A program made the position numbers and the translations under genes. Positions 41,571 through 50,634 of a stretch of DNA of 64,000 nucleotides are shown here, piece by piece; the first letter of the stretch is position 1; the number at the start of each line of letters is the position of its first letter. Origin of the DNA: Kribbella sp. VKM Ac-2568 (GTDB taxonomy: Bacteria > Actinomycetota > Actinomycetes > Propionibacteriales > Kribbellaceae); assembly GCF_004345365.1 (NCBI RefSeq), contig NZ_SLVF01000004.1, positions 310,001 through 374,000 of the forward strand. Reading direction: 5' to 3'. Under the pieces are notes generated by a model. It did no database searches. It was not told the origin of the DNA and saw only the letters and a list, made by a program, of their open reading frames with translations.

Positions 41571-42362
41571 CTACTTGCCGTGGAAGGTGGGCTTTTGCTT
41601 GGCGACGAAGGAGGCGACCGCGTTGCGGTGGTCTTCGGTGTCGCCGGTCAGGCGCATCTTGTCGGCCTCGAACTCGAGGGCTTCGGCCAGCGTGTGCGAG
41701 GCGGAGTACCCGAGTGACTGCCGCACAGATCCGTAGGCGACGGTAGGTCCGTTCGCGAGCCGGCCTGCCAGTTCGGCTGTCGCCGCCGCCAGCTCGTCGG
41801 CCGGTACGACGCTCGTCGCCAGGCCGAGCGTCAGGGCCTCAGCGGCGGGGATCGTGCGGCCGAAGTACAGGAGTTCCGTCGCGCGGGCGTGACCGACCAG
41901 GCGGGGGAGGGTCCAGGAGATGCCGGTGTCGCAGGACAGGGCGATACCGGTGAAGGCGAGGTTGAAGCCGGCCGTGTCGGCGACCACTCGGAAGTCGCAG
42001 GCGAAGGCCATCGACGCGCCGGCGCCGGCGGCCACGCCGTTCAGCGAGGCGATCACCGGCTTCGGCATCTCGGCCAGCGCCAGTGCGATCGGGGCGAAAT
42101 GCACGGGCACGGTGTTCCAGAGCGCGTCCATGTCGTTCGCCTCGAGCAGGCCGATGTGCTCCTTCAGGTCCTGGCCGACGCAGAACGCGCGGCCGGTCCC
42201 GGTGAGCACGACACACCGGACCGCCTCGTCCTCGGCGGCCGCCAGAACCGTGTCCCGCAGCAACACCTTGGTGGGGGTGTCGAGGGCGTTCATCGCCTCC
42301 GGACGGTTCAGGGTGATCGTCGCGACCCCCTCGGACACGTCGTACGCGACAGAGTCACTCAT
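41571..42362 (-). CDS. enoyl-CoA hydratase/isomerase family protein (crotonase fold)
   Basis: A 263-residue crotonase. Typical landmarks are [29 protein letters not shown] and [21 protein letters not shown], which build the CoA-binding site and oxyanion hole. The [19 protein letters not shown] region is present. It lies directly downstream of a PaaX regulator on the same strand (33 bases apart). A role in phenylacetate-type or aromatic-acyl-CoA breakdown (PaaF/PaaG-like) is plausible, but general beta-oxidation is equally possible. Catalytic glutamates vary between subfamilies and are not decisive here. Confidence 0.85.
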   Translation of the reverse strand: MSDSVAYDVSEGVATITLNRPEAMNALDTPTKVLLRDTVLAAAEDEAVRCVVLTGTGRAFCVGQDLKEHIGLLEANDMDALWNTVPVHFAPIALALAEMPKPVIASLNGVAAGAGASMAFACDFRVVADTAGFNLAFTGIALSCDTGISWTLPRLVGHARATELLYFGRTIPAAEALTLGLATSVVPADELAAATAELAGRLANGPTVAYGSVRQSLGYSASHTLAEALEFEADKMRLTGDTEDHRNAVASFVAKQKPTFHGK

Positions 42363-42395
42363 CGTGGCAGGCTCCCAACAGTCGGTGAGAAAAAG

Positions 42396-43193
42396 TCAGT
42401 GAATGGTCAGGCAGTTGTCGACGAAACGCCCGGCCGCGTGGCCCAGCCGTGTCGCGTGGAAATCGAAGAAAGCGGCGGCCCGGGTGCCGGCCCAGTCGTC
42501 CGGCAGCAGCTCGGCCGGCAGGCCCGGATCGAGGAACAGGAACTTGCGCCATTCGTGCACCAGGTTCGACCGGACCGCGAACGCCTGCTCGTCGGTGGCG
42601 TCGTCACCGGCACTCTCGGCCAGCGCCTTCGCCTCGTTCAGCCAGGTGTCGTACGACGCGCCGAGCTCGTCGAGTCGCCAGACCCGCCGGGCGAACTCGA
42701 CGGCACCCTCGTCAACGGGCGCGCGGAACCGGTCCGCGGCGATCCCTTCCATGCCGAGGATCTGGTCCACCTCGGCGTCGTTGCGCAGTCCGACCCAGGC
42801 CGCGTCGGACAGCGGAGCCCAACCCAGGAAGGCGAGTTGGCTCGCCAGCTGCTCGCGGCGGCGCGCGTTCGGCACCTCCCGGAGGATGCCGAGATGCCAG
42901 TGTCGGTCCCAGCTGCCGCGGCCGTTGCCGTCGGTCTCGGTGCGGTAGATCCGGGCAGCGGCGTCGTCGAGGCGGCGACGCGCCCGGGCGGTCAGTACAT
43001 ATCCGGGCTGTCCGTCGATGCGCACCGGCTCGAGCCAGCCCTGCCGGACCATCCGCGACACGGCGGTCCGGACGGCCGGTGGTTGCACGCCCAGCGGTGC
43101 GAGCAGGCGGACCAGGGCGGCCACCGGTGCACGCGCTCCACGCGCGCGCAGGTGGTCGCCGTACAGGTCGAAGAGCGCTGAACGGGCGTGCAC
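42396..43193 (-). CDS. paaX: PaaX family transcriptional repressor
   Basis: A 265-residue regulator. The N-terminal winged helix reads LFDLYGDHLRARGARAPVAALVRLLAPLGV and QPPAVRTAVSRMVRQGWLEPVR, typical of PaaX, which represses phenylacetate catabolism and is released by phenylacetyl-CoA. The central and C-terminal domains have WDRHWHLGILREV and the conserved HEWRKFLFLDPGLPAELLPDDW motif of the family. The start is the GTG of VHARSALF; no good ribosome site precedes it. It is upstream of the enoyl-CoA hydratase gene, with which it may be co-transcribed. The inducer of this copy is not established. Confidence 0.9.
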   Translation of the reverse strand: MHARSALFDLYGDHLRARGARAPVAALVRLLAPLGVQPPAVRTAVSRMVRQGWLEPVRIDGQPGYVLTARARRRLDDAAARIYRTETDGNGRGSWDRHWHLGILREVPNARRREQLASQLAFLGWAPLSDAAWVGLRNDAEVDQILGMEGIAADRFRAPVDEGAVEFARRVWRLDELGASYDTWLNEAKALAESAGDDATDEQAFAVRSNLVHEWRKFLFLDPGLPAELLPDDWAGTRAAAFFDFHATRLGHAAGRFVDNCLTIH

Positions 43194-43371
43194 AAGACAG
43201 GAGTCTGCCGTATGGTGCACGGCTCTGGCCTGCGATCGGGGATAATGGGTTGCGACACACACTGCGATACGCGCCGACGGCGCATCACCGCATAGAGCCG
43301 GCGACGGTTTCTGTGCGGTGTCGTCGCTCAATACCGAAGAGGGCTGTTCCAATGAGGGAAGGGGTGCGCGC

Positions 43372-43539
43372 ATGGCGGCGATGAAGCCGCGGACGGGCGA
43401 TGGTCCGCTCGAGGTCACCAAGGAGGGCCGCGGGATCGTGATGCGGGTTCCGCTCGAGGGCGGCGGTCGGCTCGTCGTCGAGCTGAACGCCGACGAGGCA
43501 ACCGAACTCGGGAACGCACTCAAGGCCGTCGTCGGCTGA
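43372..43539 (+). CDS. DUF3117 family conserved actinobacterial protein
   Basis: A 55-residue protein that matches the small DUF3117 family almost exactly: it starts MAAMKPRTGDGPLEVTKEGR, and the C-terminal part continues in the family pattern to GNALKAVVG. No function is known. It is highly conserved across actinobacteria. The ribosome site is GGGAAGGGG about seven bases before the ATG. A very strong terminator follows. It sits between paaX (divergent) and pepA. Confidence 0.93.
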   Translation: MAAMKPRTGDGPLEVTKEGRGIVMRVPLEGGGRLVVELNADEATELGNALKAVVG

Positions 43540-43587
43540 GACGATCTCCGCGGGGTGCTCGACCCAGAGCGCACCTGCGACATCTCC

Positions 43588-43629
43588 ACGACCCCGGTGG
43601 GTGCCTTTTGAGGCACCGACCGGGGTCGT
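43588..43629 (+). terminator. long hairpin terminator after the DUF3117 gene
   Basis: An 18-bp stem with a single mismatch (ACGACCCCGGT, mismatch G/G, GGTGCCT) and a four-base loop TTTG. It ends 43 bases before the pepA start. Confidence 0.9.
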
Positions 43630-43672
43630 TACGGTTGGCCCGACACATTTGATCAAAGAGTGAGGACCCCTG

Positions 43673-45193
43673 GTGGCTCGCCGAACCGCTGCGCGCAACG
43701 TCTTTCCCACCCTGCCGGCTCTGACCTGGCAGCCCGGGCTCCCTGTCCACGGCTCCCACACCTGGGTGATCGTGGTCGGCGAAGCCGGTCTGCCCACTGC
43801 CGCCAAGGAGGCTGGTAAGCGACTGGGCGTCGACCTGGACCGGCTGCTGGAGGTGCAGCAGTCGACCGGCTTCAGTCCGACCGCCGGCGCTACGGCGGCG
43901 TACCCGCTGTTGGCCGGCGAGGTGGCCGAGGTGCTGCTCGTCGGCGCGGGTGACGGTTCGGCCGCGGACCTGCGACACGCCGGTGCGGCGATCGCCCGGT
44001 TCGGCCGCGGCAAGGACGAGCTGACCACGGTCGTTGCCGAAGGCATCGAGGATGGGGCGCTGCAGGCGTTCGCCGAGGGGATCGCGCTCGGGTCCTTCAC
44101 CTTCCACCGCAAGACCGTCGACCCGGGCAAGCCGGCCGTCGAGCGGATCAGCCTGACGGACGGCACCAGCAACGACCGGACCGCCGTACTCGACCGGGGC
44201 CTGGTGATCGGCCGGACCGGCTGGCTGGCCCGTGAGCTCGCCACCACGCCGTCGAACGAGAAGGACCCGGCCTGGCTCGCCGCCCGCGCGACCGAGCTCG
44301 CCGGCGTCACCGGCCTCGACGTCCGCGTCTGGGACGAAAAGCAGCTCGCCGCCGACGGCTTCGGCGGCATCCTCGCGGTCGGCCAGGGTTCCACCCGGCC
44401 GCCGCGGTTCATCCGCCTCGACTACGTCCCCGAGGGCGCGAACAAGAACACGCCGTACGTCGTCCTGGTGGGCAAGGGGATCACCTACGACACCGGCGGG
44501 CTGTCGCTCAAGCCGCGCGAGAGCATGGTGTCGATGAAGCGCGACATGACCGGCGGCGGCTCGGTGATCGCGACGATGTCCGCCCTGCGCGAGCTCGGCG
44601 CCAAGATCAAGGTCACCGGCCTGATCTGCTCGGCCGAGAACATGCCGTCGGGCACGGCGTACCGGCCGGACGACGTGATCCGGCACTACGGCGGGCGCAC
44701 CACCGAGGTCAAGAACACCGACGCCGAAGGGCGCCTGGTGCTCGCCGACGGACTCGCGTACGCCGTGAACGAGCTGAAGCCCGACGCACTCGTCGACATC
44801 GCCACGCTGACCGGGGCGATCAAGGTGTCCCTCGGCTCGATGCTGTACGGCGGGCTCTTCGCCACGGACGACGCGTTGGCCGACAACCTGGCCGGCGCGG
44901 GTGATGCCGCCGGGGAGCGGCTGTGGCGGATGCCGTTGCCGGACGTGTACACCGATCTGATCTCGACCCCGATCGCCGACTCGGTGAACAGCTCGAAGGG
45001 CCCGGGCTCCATCACCGCGGCCCTCTTCCTGAAGGCGTTCTCCGGCGGGCTCCCGTGGGCGCACCTCGACCTGTCGAGCATCGCGGAGTCCCAGCGCGAC
45101 GAATATGAGTACTCCCTGGGCGCGACGGGTGCGGGTGCTCGCCTCCTCACCACCTGGCTCACCACAGACAACCCGACCGCCGGCATCAGCTAG
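43673..45193 (+). CDS. pepA: leucyl aminopeptidase PepA (M17)
   Basis: A 506-residue cytosolic aminopeptidase with two bound metal ions. The M17 signature NTDAEGRL is at residues 348-355 and is intact. The metal-binding VGKGITYDTGGLSLKP segment around residue 266 contains the essential lysine and aspartate. It removes N-terminal residues from peptides. The start is a GTG with a GAGGA site about eight bases upstream. Size and domain order (an N-terminal alpha/beta domain followed by the catalytic domain) match the family. Confidence 0.93.
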   Translation: MARRTAARNVFPTLPALTWQPGLPVHGSHTWVIVVGEAGLPTAAKEAGKRLGVDLDRLLEVQQSTGFSPTAGATAAYPLLAGEVAEVLLVGAGDGSAADLRHAGAAIARFGRGKDELTTVVAEGIEDGALQAFAEGIALGSFTFHRKTVDPGKPAVERISLTDGTSNDRTAVLDRGLVIGRTGWLARELATTPSNEKDPAWLAARATELAGVTGLDVRVWDEKQLAADGFGGILAVGQGSTRPPRFIRLDYVPEGANKNTPYVVLVGKGITYDTGGLSLKPRESMVSMKRDMTGGGSVIATMSALRELGAKIKVTGLICSAENMPSGTAYRPDDVIRHYGGRTTEVKNTDAEGRLVLADGLAYAVNELKPDALVDIATLTGAIKVSLGSMLYGGLFATDDALADNLAGAGDAAGERLWRMPLPDVYTDLISTPIADSVNSSKGPGSITAALFLKAFSGGLPWAHLDLSSIAESQRDEYEYSLGATGAGARLLTTWLTTDNPTAGIS

Positions 45194-45332
45194 GCGATTC
45201 AGGCCCGCCGACGGCTGACCACGCTGGGGGAGCGGTGGCTGGCGGTGGGTGATGGCTGATGCCTGAGCCTGGACCGGTGCGCGATGCAGGCCTAGCTTCG
45301 AAAGAGGGGAGGCACTGTTCAGGGAGGGCATC

Positions 45333-46280
45333 GTGCGCAGAATCAGCAGGCTGCTGGCTGTCGTGCCGGCGATTGTCTTGACGATGGGAATGGCCGCGCC
45401 GTCGGTGCGGTCCGTGCCACTGCCGGACGATTTCTCGCCGGAGGGCATCGCGGCAGGCACCGGAAGGACCGTGTACGTCGGGTCGCTGCGGGACGGGGAC
45501 ATCTATCGGGCGGATCTGCGCACCGGCAAGGGGGCGACGTTCATCGATGCGCCCGCGGGCAGGGTCGCGGGCGGGATGAAGTTCGAGCGGGCCCATCACC
45601 GGCTGTGGGTCGCCGGCGGTCCCACCGGGCACGCCTACGTCTACGACACTCGCAACGGCAAGCCGCTCGCCGACCTCGCCCTCGGAACGGCCGGTGCCTC
45701 ACTGATCAATGACGTGGCATTGACGAAGGACGCCGCCTACTTCACCGACTCGTTCAACCCGGTGATCTACAAGGTCCGGATCGGCCACCACGGCACGATC
45801 GGCAGCGCGCGAGCGATTGCTCTGAGTGGACCGGCAGCGACGATCGTTCCCGGCGGCTTCAACCTTAACGGGATCGCGGCTGCGAACGGCAGGCTCATCG
45901 TCGACCACACCGACCTCGGCAAGCTGATGACGATCAACCCCAGAACCGGCTCCAGCCGCGAGATCGCGGTCACCGGCGGCGCGCTCAGCGCGGGCTCGCT
46001 GGACGGCATCCTGCTGCGCGGTAAGAAGCTGTACGTCGTCGAGAACTTCACCGAGAGACTGGTGACGCTCAAGCTCAGCCATGACCTCCGCACCGCGCGG
46101 ATCGTCGCGACGGTCACCGACGCGGACGTGAAGGGCGCCTTCCGCATCCCGACCGCGGTCGCCGAGCAGAACGGCAAGCTCGCCCTCGTCAACGCCCGCT
46201 TCGACGTCGGCCTCCCGCCGCCGCTCGGCACGGGAGTACCGCCAGGCACCGACTACAACCTGGTGGTCCTCCACAAGTAG
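45333..46280 (+). CDS. secreted beta-propeller (SMP-30/gluconolactonase-like) protein
   Basis: A 315-residue exported protein. The signal peptide covers about residues 1-22 (MRRISRLLAVVPAIVLTMG, with AxA before the mature part). The mature region is a six-bladed propeller-like sequence, with repeated short blades such as EGIAAGTGRTVYVGSLRDGDIY and LNGIAAANGRLIVDHTDLGKL. The closest fold is the SMP-30/gluconolactonase-like or YVTN-type group. A substrate is not predicted; the family includes lactonases and inert scaffolds. The start is a GTG five bases after GGGAGGG. It lies between pepA and the divergent glycogen genes. Confidence 0.75.
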   Translation: MRRISRLLAVVPAIVLTMGMAAPSVRSVPLPDDFSPEGIAAGTGRTVYVGSLRDGDIYRADLRTGKGATFIDAPAGRVAGGMKFERAHHRLWVAGGPTGHAYVYDTRNGKPLADLALGTAGASLINDVALTKDAAYFTDSFNPVIYKVRIGHHGTIGSARAIALSGPAATIVPGGFNLNGIAAANGRLIVDHTDLGKLMTINPRTGSSREIAVTGGALSAGSLDGILLRGKKLYVVENFTERLVTLKLSHDLRTARIVATVTDADVKGAFRIPTAVAEQNGKLALVNARFDVGLPPPLGTGVPPGTDYNLVVLHK

Positions 46281-46341
46281 CTCAAGCAAACCGCAACCAC
46301 CGCTGTACTCCGTGGCGCGCCCTCGGGGCGCCGGACGCCAC

Positions 46342-47499
46342 CTACTGGAGGAGCGACTGGTACAGGGTGATCGTGCGGTCGGCGACCGCGTCCCAGCCGA
46401 ACTCGGAGACGGCTCGGGCGCGCCCGGCCTTGCCCATCGACTCGGCTTTGGACGGGTTGGCGACCAGGTCGTTGATGCCTTCGGCCAGTTGGCGTTCGAA
46501 GGTTGGGATGTCGTTCTCGTCGTACGGGACGAGGGTGCCGGTGACGCCGTCGTCGACGACCTCGGGGATGCCGCCGACGGCGCTGGCGACGACGGCCGTT
46601 TCGCAGGCCATGGCTTCCAGGTTGACGATGCCGAGCGGCTCGTAGACCGAGGGGCAGCAGAAGGCCAGGGCGTGGGTGAGGACCTGGCGGACATCCTCGC
46701 GGGGGAGCATCTCGGAGACGACGAAGACTCCGTCGCGGGCGGCCTTCAGTTCGTCGATCAGCGCGTCGGTCTCCGCCTTGAGGTCAGCCGTGTCGGCCGC
46801 GCCGGCCAGCAGGACGAGTTGCACCGACGGGTCCAGCTGGAGGCCGGCGCGGAGCAGGTGCGGGACGCCCTTCTGCCGGGTGATCCGCCCGACGAAGGTG
46901 ACGTACGGGCGACTCAGGTCCACCCCGAGCCGCTCGAGCACGTTGGTCGCCGGGTCCGGGTGGTAGAAGCCCGCGTCGATGCCGTTCGAGATCACCTGGA
47001 CCTTGGCCGGGTCGATCGCGGGGTAGCAGTCGAGGACGTCGTCCCGCATCCCCCGGCTCACCGCGACCACCGCGTCCGCGGCCTCGTACGCCGTCCGCTC
47101 GGCCCAGCTGGACAGTCGATAACCGCCGCCCAGTTGCTCCGCCTTCCAGGGTCGCCGGGGCTCCAGCGAGTGCGCCGTCACCACGTGCGGTACGCCGTAC
47201 AGGAGCTTGGCCCAGTGGCCGGCCATGTTCGCGTACCAGGTGTGGGAGTGCACCAGTTCGGCCGAGCCGACGGCCGCGGTCATGGTCAGGTCGGTGGACA
47301 GGATCCGCAGTGCCGCGTTCGCCTGCGGGATCCGCGGGTCGTCCTCGGAGTGCGCGATCGCGCCGAGCCGTGGTTCGCCCATGCAGTGCACCTCGACGTC
47401 GAGCTTGCGGCGCAGTTCGCGGACCAGGAAGTCCACGTGCACCCCCGCCCCGCCGTACACGTCCGGAGGGAACTCACGCGTCAGGATCGCGATCTTCAT
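46342..47499 (-). CDS. glgA: glycogen synthase / ADP-glucose-dependent glycosyltransferase (GlgA/GlgM type, GT4)
   Basis: A 385-residue GT4-type retaining glycosyltransferase. The N-terminus reads MKIAILTREFPP and YGGAGVHVDF. The C-terminal donor-site motif is CCPSVYEPLGIVNLEAMAC, with the catalytic ExxxxxxxE. In mycobacteria the homologue (Rv1212c) makes maltose-1-phosphate or glycogen from ADP-glucose, and its gene is divergent from glgC as here. The start is the ATG with GGGGG before it. It is 18 bases after a GNAT gene on the same strand. Confidence 0.9.
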   Translation of the reverse strand: MKIAILTREFPPDVYGGAGVHVDFLVRELRRKLDVEVHCMGEPRLGAIAHSEDDPRIPQANAALRILSTDLTMTAAVGSAELVHSHTWYANMAGHWAKLLYGVPHVVTAHSLEPRRPWKAEQLGGGYRLSSWAERTAYEAADAVVAVSRGMRDDVLDCYPAIDPAKVQVISNGIDAGFYHPDPATNVLERLGVDLSRPYVTFVGRITRQKGVPHLLRAGLQLDPSVQLVLLAGAADTADLKAETDALIDELKAARDGVFVVSEMLPREDVRQVLTHALAFCCPSVYEPLGIVNLEAMACETAVVASAVGGIPEVVDDGVTGTLVPYDENDIPTFERQLAEGINDLVANPSKAESMGKAGRARAVSEFGWDAVADRTITLYQSLLQ

Positions 47500-47516
47500 C
47501 CCCCGACCATAGGGCA

Positions 47517-48053
47517 TCAGGACACGCGGGTGGGGACCCAGAAACGGAGCTTTCCGTGGCGTTCGTCCTCGAGTTCGCCGCCGGCCGCCTGGATGACTTT
47601 GCGGGACGGTTCGTTGTCGCTGTCGCAGGTTACGAGCGCGGGATCGATGCCGAGCCGGGCCGCGAACGGCAGCGACTGGACCAGCATCTGGGTGCCGTAC
47701 CCCTTGCGGCGGGCAGACGGCCGTACGACGTACCCGATGTGGCCGCCGAGCTCCAGCAGGGCGGGGGTGAGCCGGTGCCGGATGGAGAGCCGGCCTAGCC
47801 ACTGGTCCGCCTCGACGAACCACAGCACGGTCTGGTGCACGAGTTCGGAGGGCATCTCGGTCTCCTCGTCCGCCTCCGCCAGGATCGCGTCGATCAGCTG
47901 GGCGAACTGCTCGGGATCCTCCGCCTCGGCCCGGGTCCACTGGTCGTTCAGCCCCGCGGCCCCCATCCAGCGCTCCTCGTGCGGCTCCAACTCGTCCCAC
48001 GCCTCGAGGAACGAACAGTGAACGGCAACAGTCGGCTCGACGAGGGTTGGCAT
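47517..48053 (-). CDS. GNAT family N-acetyltransferase
   Basis: A 178-residue GNAT protein. The acetyl-CoA motif is GHIGYVVRPSARRKGYGTQML, with the RxxGxG/A signature, and DSDNEPSRKVIQAAGGE follows as in the family. An N-terminal extension of about 60 residues precedes the fold. It lies between glgA and glgC in the divergent glycogen pair. The acceptor is unknown. It starts with the ATG of MPTLVEPTVAV. Confidence 0.85.
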   Translation of the reverse strand: MPTLVEPTVAVHCSFLEAWDELEPHEERWMGAAGLNDQWTRAEAEDPEQFAQLIDAILAEADEETEMPSELVHQTVLWFVEADQWLGRLSIRHRLTPALLELGGHIGYVVRPSARRKGYGTQMLVQSLPFAARLGIDPALVTCDSDNEPSRKVIQAAGGELEDERHGKLRFWVPTRVS

Positions 48054-48118
48054 GGTCCTAGTGTGGCGACACTCGCAACCGTCTATTGCGAAGGGCCGAG
48101 CGAAGCTAAGGTGCGGAC

Positions 48119-49345
48119 ATGGCGAAGGCACCCAGAGTTCTCGGAATCGTGCTGGCCGGCGGCGAGGGGAAGCGGCTGATGCCGCTGACGGCGGACCGGG
48201 CCAAACCGGCCGTGCCGTTCGGCGGCAGTTATCGCCTGATCGACTTCGTGCTGTCCAACCTGGTCAACGCGGGCTACCGCAACCTGTGCGTGCTGACGCA
48301 GTACAAGTCGCACTCGCTGGACCGGCACGTCACGCTCACCTGGCGGATGTCGACCCTGCTGGGCAACTTCGTCACCTGCGTGCCGGCCCAGCAGCGGCTC
48401 GGCCCGCAGTGGTACCAGGGCAGCGCCGATGCGATCTACCAGTCGATGAACCTGATCAACGACCATCAGCCTGACATCATCGTCGTCTTCGGCGCGGACC
48501 ACGTGTACCGGATGGACGCCTCGCAGATGGTGGCGGCGCACGTCGAGCGCGGCAACGGCGTCACCGTGGCCGGCATCCGGGTACCGCGGATCGAGGCGTC
48601 GGAGTTCGGCGTGATCAAGACCGGCGACGACGGGCACACGATCGCGGAGTTCCTGGAGAAGCCGGCCGACCCGCCCGGGCTGCCGGACTCGCCGGACGAG
48701 ACGTTCGCCTCGATGGGCAACTACGTGTTCACCGCGGACGTGCTGGTCGAGGCGCTGCGCAAGGACGCGGCGAACCCGGCCTCGCGGCACGACATGGGCG
48801 GCGACATCGTCCCGATGCTGGTTGCCGAGGGCAAGGCCGGGGTCTACGACTTCAAGGACAACGACATCCCGGGCGCGCTGGAGCGGGACCACTCGTACTG
48901 GCGCGACGTCGGTTCGCTGGACTCCTACCACGAGGCGCACATGGACCTGGTCTCGATCCAGCCGGTGTTCAACCTCTACAACCACGACTGGCCGATCTTC
49001 ACCTCGCACCCGCAACTGCCGGGCGCCAAGTTCACCGACAACGCGACCGTCGGCGAATCGATCGTCTGTGCCGGCTCGATCATCTCCGGCGCGATCGTGG
49101 ACCACTCCGTGCTGGGCGCCAACGTGATCGTCAGCGCGGGCGCGAAGATCGACCACGCGGTCATCATGGACAACTGCAAGATCGGCGCCAACGCGGTGCT
49201 GAAGAACGTCATCCTGGACAAGAACGTGATCGTGCCGGAAGGGGTGAAGATCGGCGTCGACCCCGACCTGGACCGCGAGCGCGGCTTCACGGTCAGCAAG
49301 GGCGGCGTGACGGCGATCGGGAAGGGCACGGTCATCGAGGCGTGA
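48119..49345 (+). CDS. glgC: glucose-1-phosphate adenylyltransferase GlgC
   Basis: A 408-residue ADP-glucose pyrophosphorylase. The nucleotide-binding loop GGEGKRL is at residues 14-20, followed by [21 protein letters not shown]. The later [10 protein letters not shown] and GADHVYRMD contain the catalytic aspartate, and the C-terminal third is a left-handed beta-helix. It supplies ADP-glucose to the divergent glgA product for glycogen synthesis. A TAAGGT hexamer ends six bases before the ATG, indicating a leaderless mRNA. Its stop overlaps the start of kynU by four bases. Confidence 0.94.
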   Translation: MAKAPRVLGIVLAGGEGKRLMPLTADRAKPAVPFGGSYRLIDFVLSNLVNAGYRNLCVLTQYKSHSLDRHVTLTWRMSTLLGNFVTCVPAQQRLGPQWYQGSADAIYQSMNLINDHQPDIIVVFGADHVYRMDASQMVAAHVERGNGVTVAGIRVPRIEASEFGVIKTGDDGHTIAEFLEKPADPPGLPDSPDETFASMGNYVFTADVLVEALRKDAANPASRHDMGGDIVPMLVAEGKAGVYDFKDNDIPGALERDHSYWRDVGSLDSYHEAHMDLVSIQPVFNLYNHDWPIFTSHPQLPGAKFTDNATVGESIVCAGSIISGAIVDHSVLGANVIVSAGAKIDHAVIMDNCKIGANAVLKNVILDKNVIVPEGVKIGVDPDLDRERGFTVSKGGVTAIGKGTVIEA

Positions 49346-50634
49346 GCGCCGCAGCAGCCGCCGAGGCCGAGTCCGAATCCGGGGCCCGGTCGCTGGACGC
49401 AGCCGACCCGGGCCACCGGGAGCTGTTCGACATCCCGCGGGCGGACGGCGGCCCCTACCCGGACGTGGCGTACTTCGCCGGCAACTCCCTCGGTCTGCGG
49501 CCCAAGGCGACCCGGACCGAGTTGCTCGAGGATCTCGACTCCTGGGCGGCACTGGGCGTCGAGGGCCACCTGGACGCCGCCAGGCCGTGGTTGCCGTACC
49601 ACGAACTGCTCACCGGCCCGGCCTCCCGCCTGGTCGGGGCGCTCCCGAGCGAGACCGTGGTGATGAACTCGCTGACGGTCAACCTGCACCTGCTGATGGT
49701 GTCGTTCTACCGGCCGACGCCCGAGCGCTTCCGGATCGTGATCGAGGACTCGGCGTTCCCCTCGGACAGCTACGCGGTCCGCTCGCAGGCGCGCTTCCAC
49801 GGCTTCGACCCAGACGACGTGGTTGTCCGACTCCGCCCACGCGAAGGCGAGGACTGCCTCCGTACTGCGGACGTCGTCGAGCGGCTGGGATCCGATGTGG
49901 CCCTGGTCCTCCTGGGCGGCGTGAACTACCTGACCGGCGAGCTGATGGACATTCCGGCGATCACCGTCGCGGGTCACGCCGCCGGTGCGGTGGTCGGGTG
50001 GGATCTCGCGCACGCGGCCGGGAACGTCCCGCTCACCCTGCACGACTGGGACGTGGACTTCGCCGCCTGGTGCTCGTACAAGTACCTGAACTCCGGCCCG
50101 GGAGCACTCGCCGGAGCCTTCGTGCACGAGCGCCATCTGGGTGACCCGTCGCTGCAGCGGTTCGAGGGGTGGTGGAGCACGGACGCGGCCAGCCGGTTCG
50201 AGATGGCCGCGGTGTCGCGTCCCCCCGCCTCGGTGGACGCCTGGCAGGTGTCGAACCCGCCGATCTTCTCGATGAGCCCGGTCCGGACGTCCCTCGAGCT
50301 GTTCGACAAGGTCGGCATTGGGACTCTCCGCGAGCGCAGCGTCCGCCTCACGGCGTACCTGGAGAGGTTGCTCGCCGGCGTCACGCCGGGCCGGCCGCTG
50401 CAGGTGATCACGCCGACCGACCCGGCTAGCCGCGGCGCCCAGCTCTCGCTGCGGATCGGCGGCGCCCGTACTGCGGGGGAGCTGGCGAAGGTGCTCCGCT
50501 TCGAGTTCGGGGTGATCGCCGACGCCCGCGAGCCCGACGTACTGCGCCTCGCGCCGGTGCCGCTCTACTCGACGTACCACGATTGCTGGCGCGCGGCACA
50601 AGCGCTGGCCGAGACAGTTCCGGAGAATGCATGA
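49342..50634 (+). CDS. kynU: kynureninase
   Basis: A 430-residue PLP enzyme that cleaves 3-hydroxykynurenine (or kynurenine) to 3-hydroxyanthranilate (or anthranilate) plus alanine. The PLP lysine is Lys247 in [12 protein letters not shown]. Other recognisable elements are [23 protein letters not shown] and the aspartate of [10 protein letters not shown]. The start is a GTG overlapping the glgC stop (GTGA), and an N-terminal Ala/Glu-rich extension of about 20 residues precedes the fold. The next gene also overlaps by ATGA, so this is the first gene of a kynurenine operon fused onto glgC. Confidence 0.93.
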   Translation: MSAAAAAEAESESGARSLDAADPGHRELFDIPRADGGPYPDVAYFAGNSLGLRPKATRTELLEDLDSWAALGVEGHLDAARPWLPYHELLTGPASRLVGALPSETVVMNSLTVNLHLLMVSFYRPTPERFRIVIEDSAFPSDSYAVRSQARFHGFDPDDVVVRLRPREGEDCLRTADVVERLGSDVALVLLGGVNYLTGELMDIPAITVAGHAAGAVVGWDLAHAAGNVPLTLHDWDVDFAAWCSYKYLNSGPGALAGAFVHERHLGDPSLQRFEGWWSTDAASRFEMAAVSRPPASVDAWQVSNPPIFSMSPVRTSLELFDKVGIGTLRERSVRLTAYLERLLAGVTPGRPLQVITPTDPASRGAQLSLRIGGARTAGELAKVLRFEFGVIADAREPDVLRLAPVPLYSTYHDCWRAAQALAETVPENA

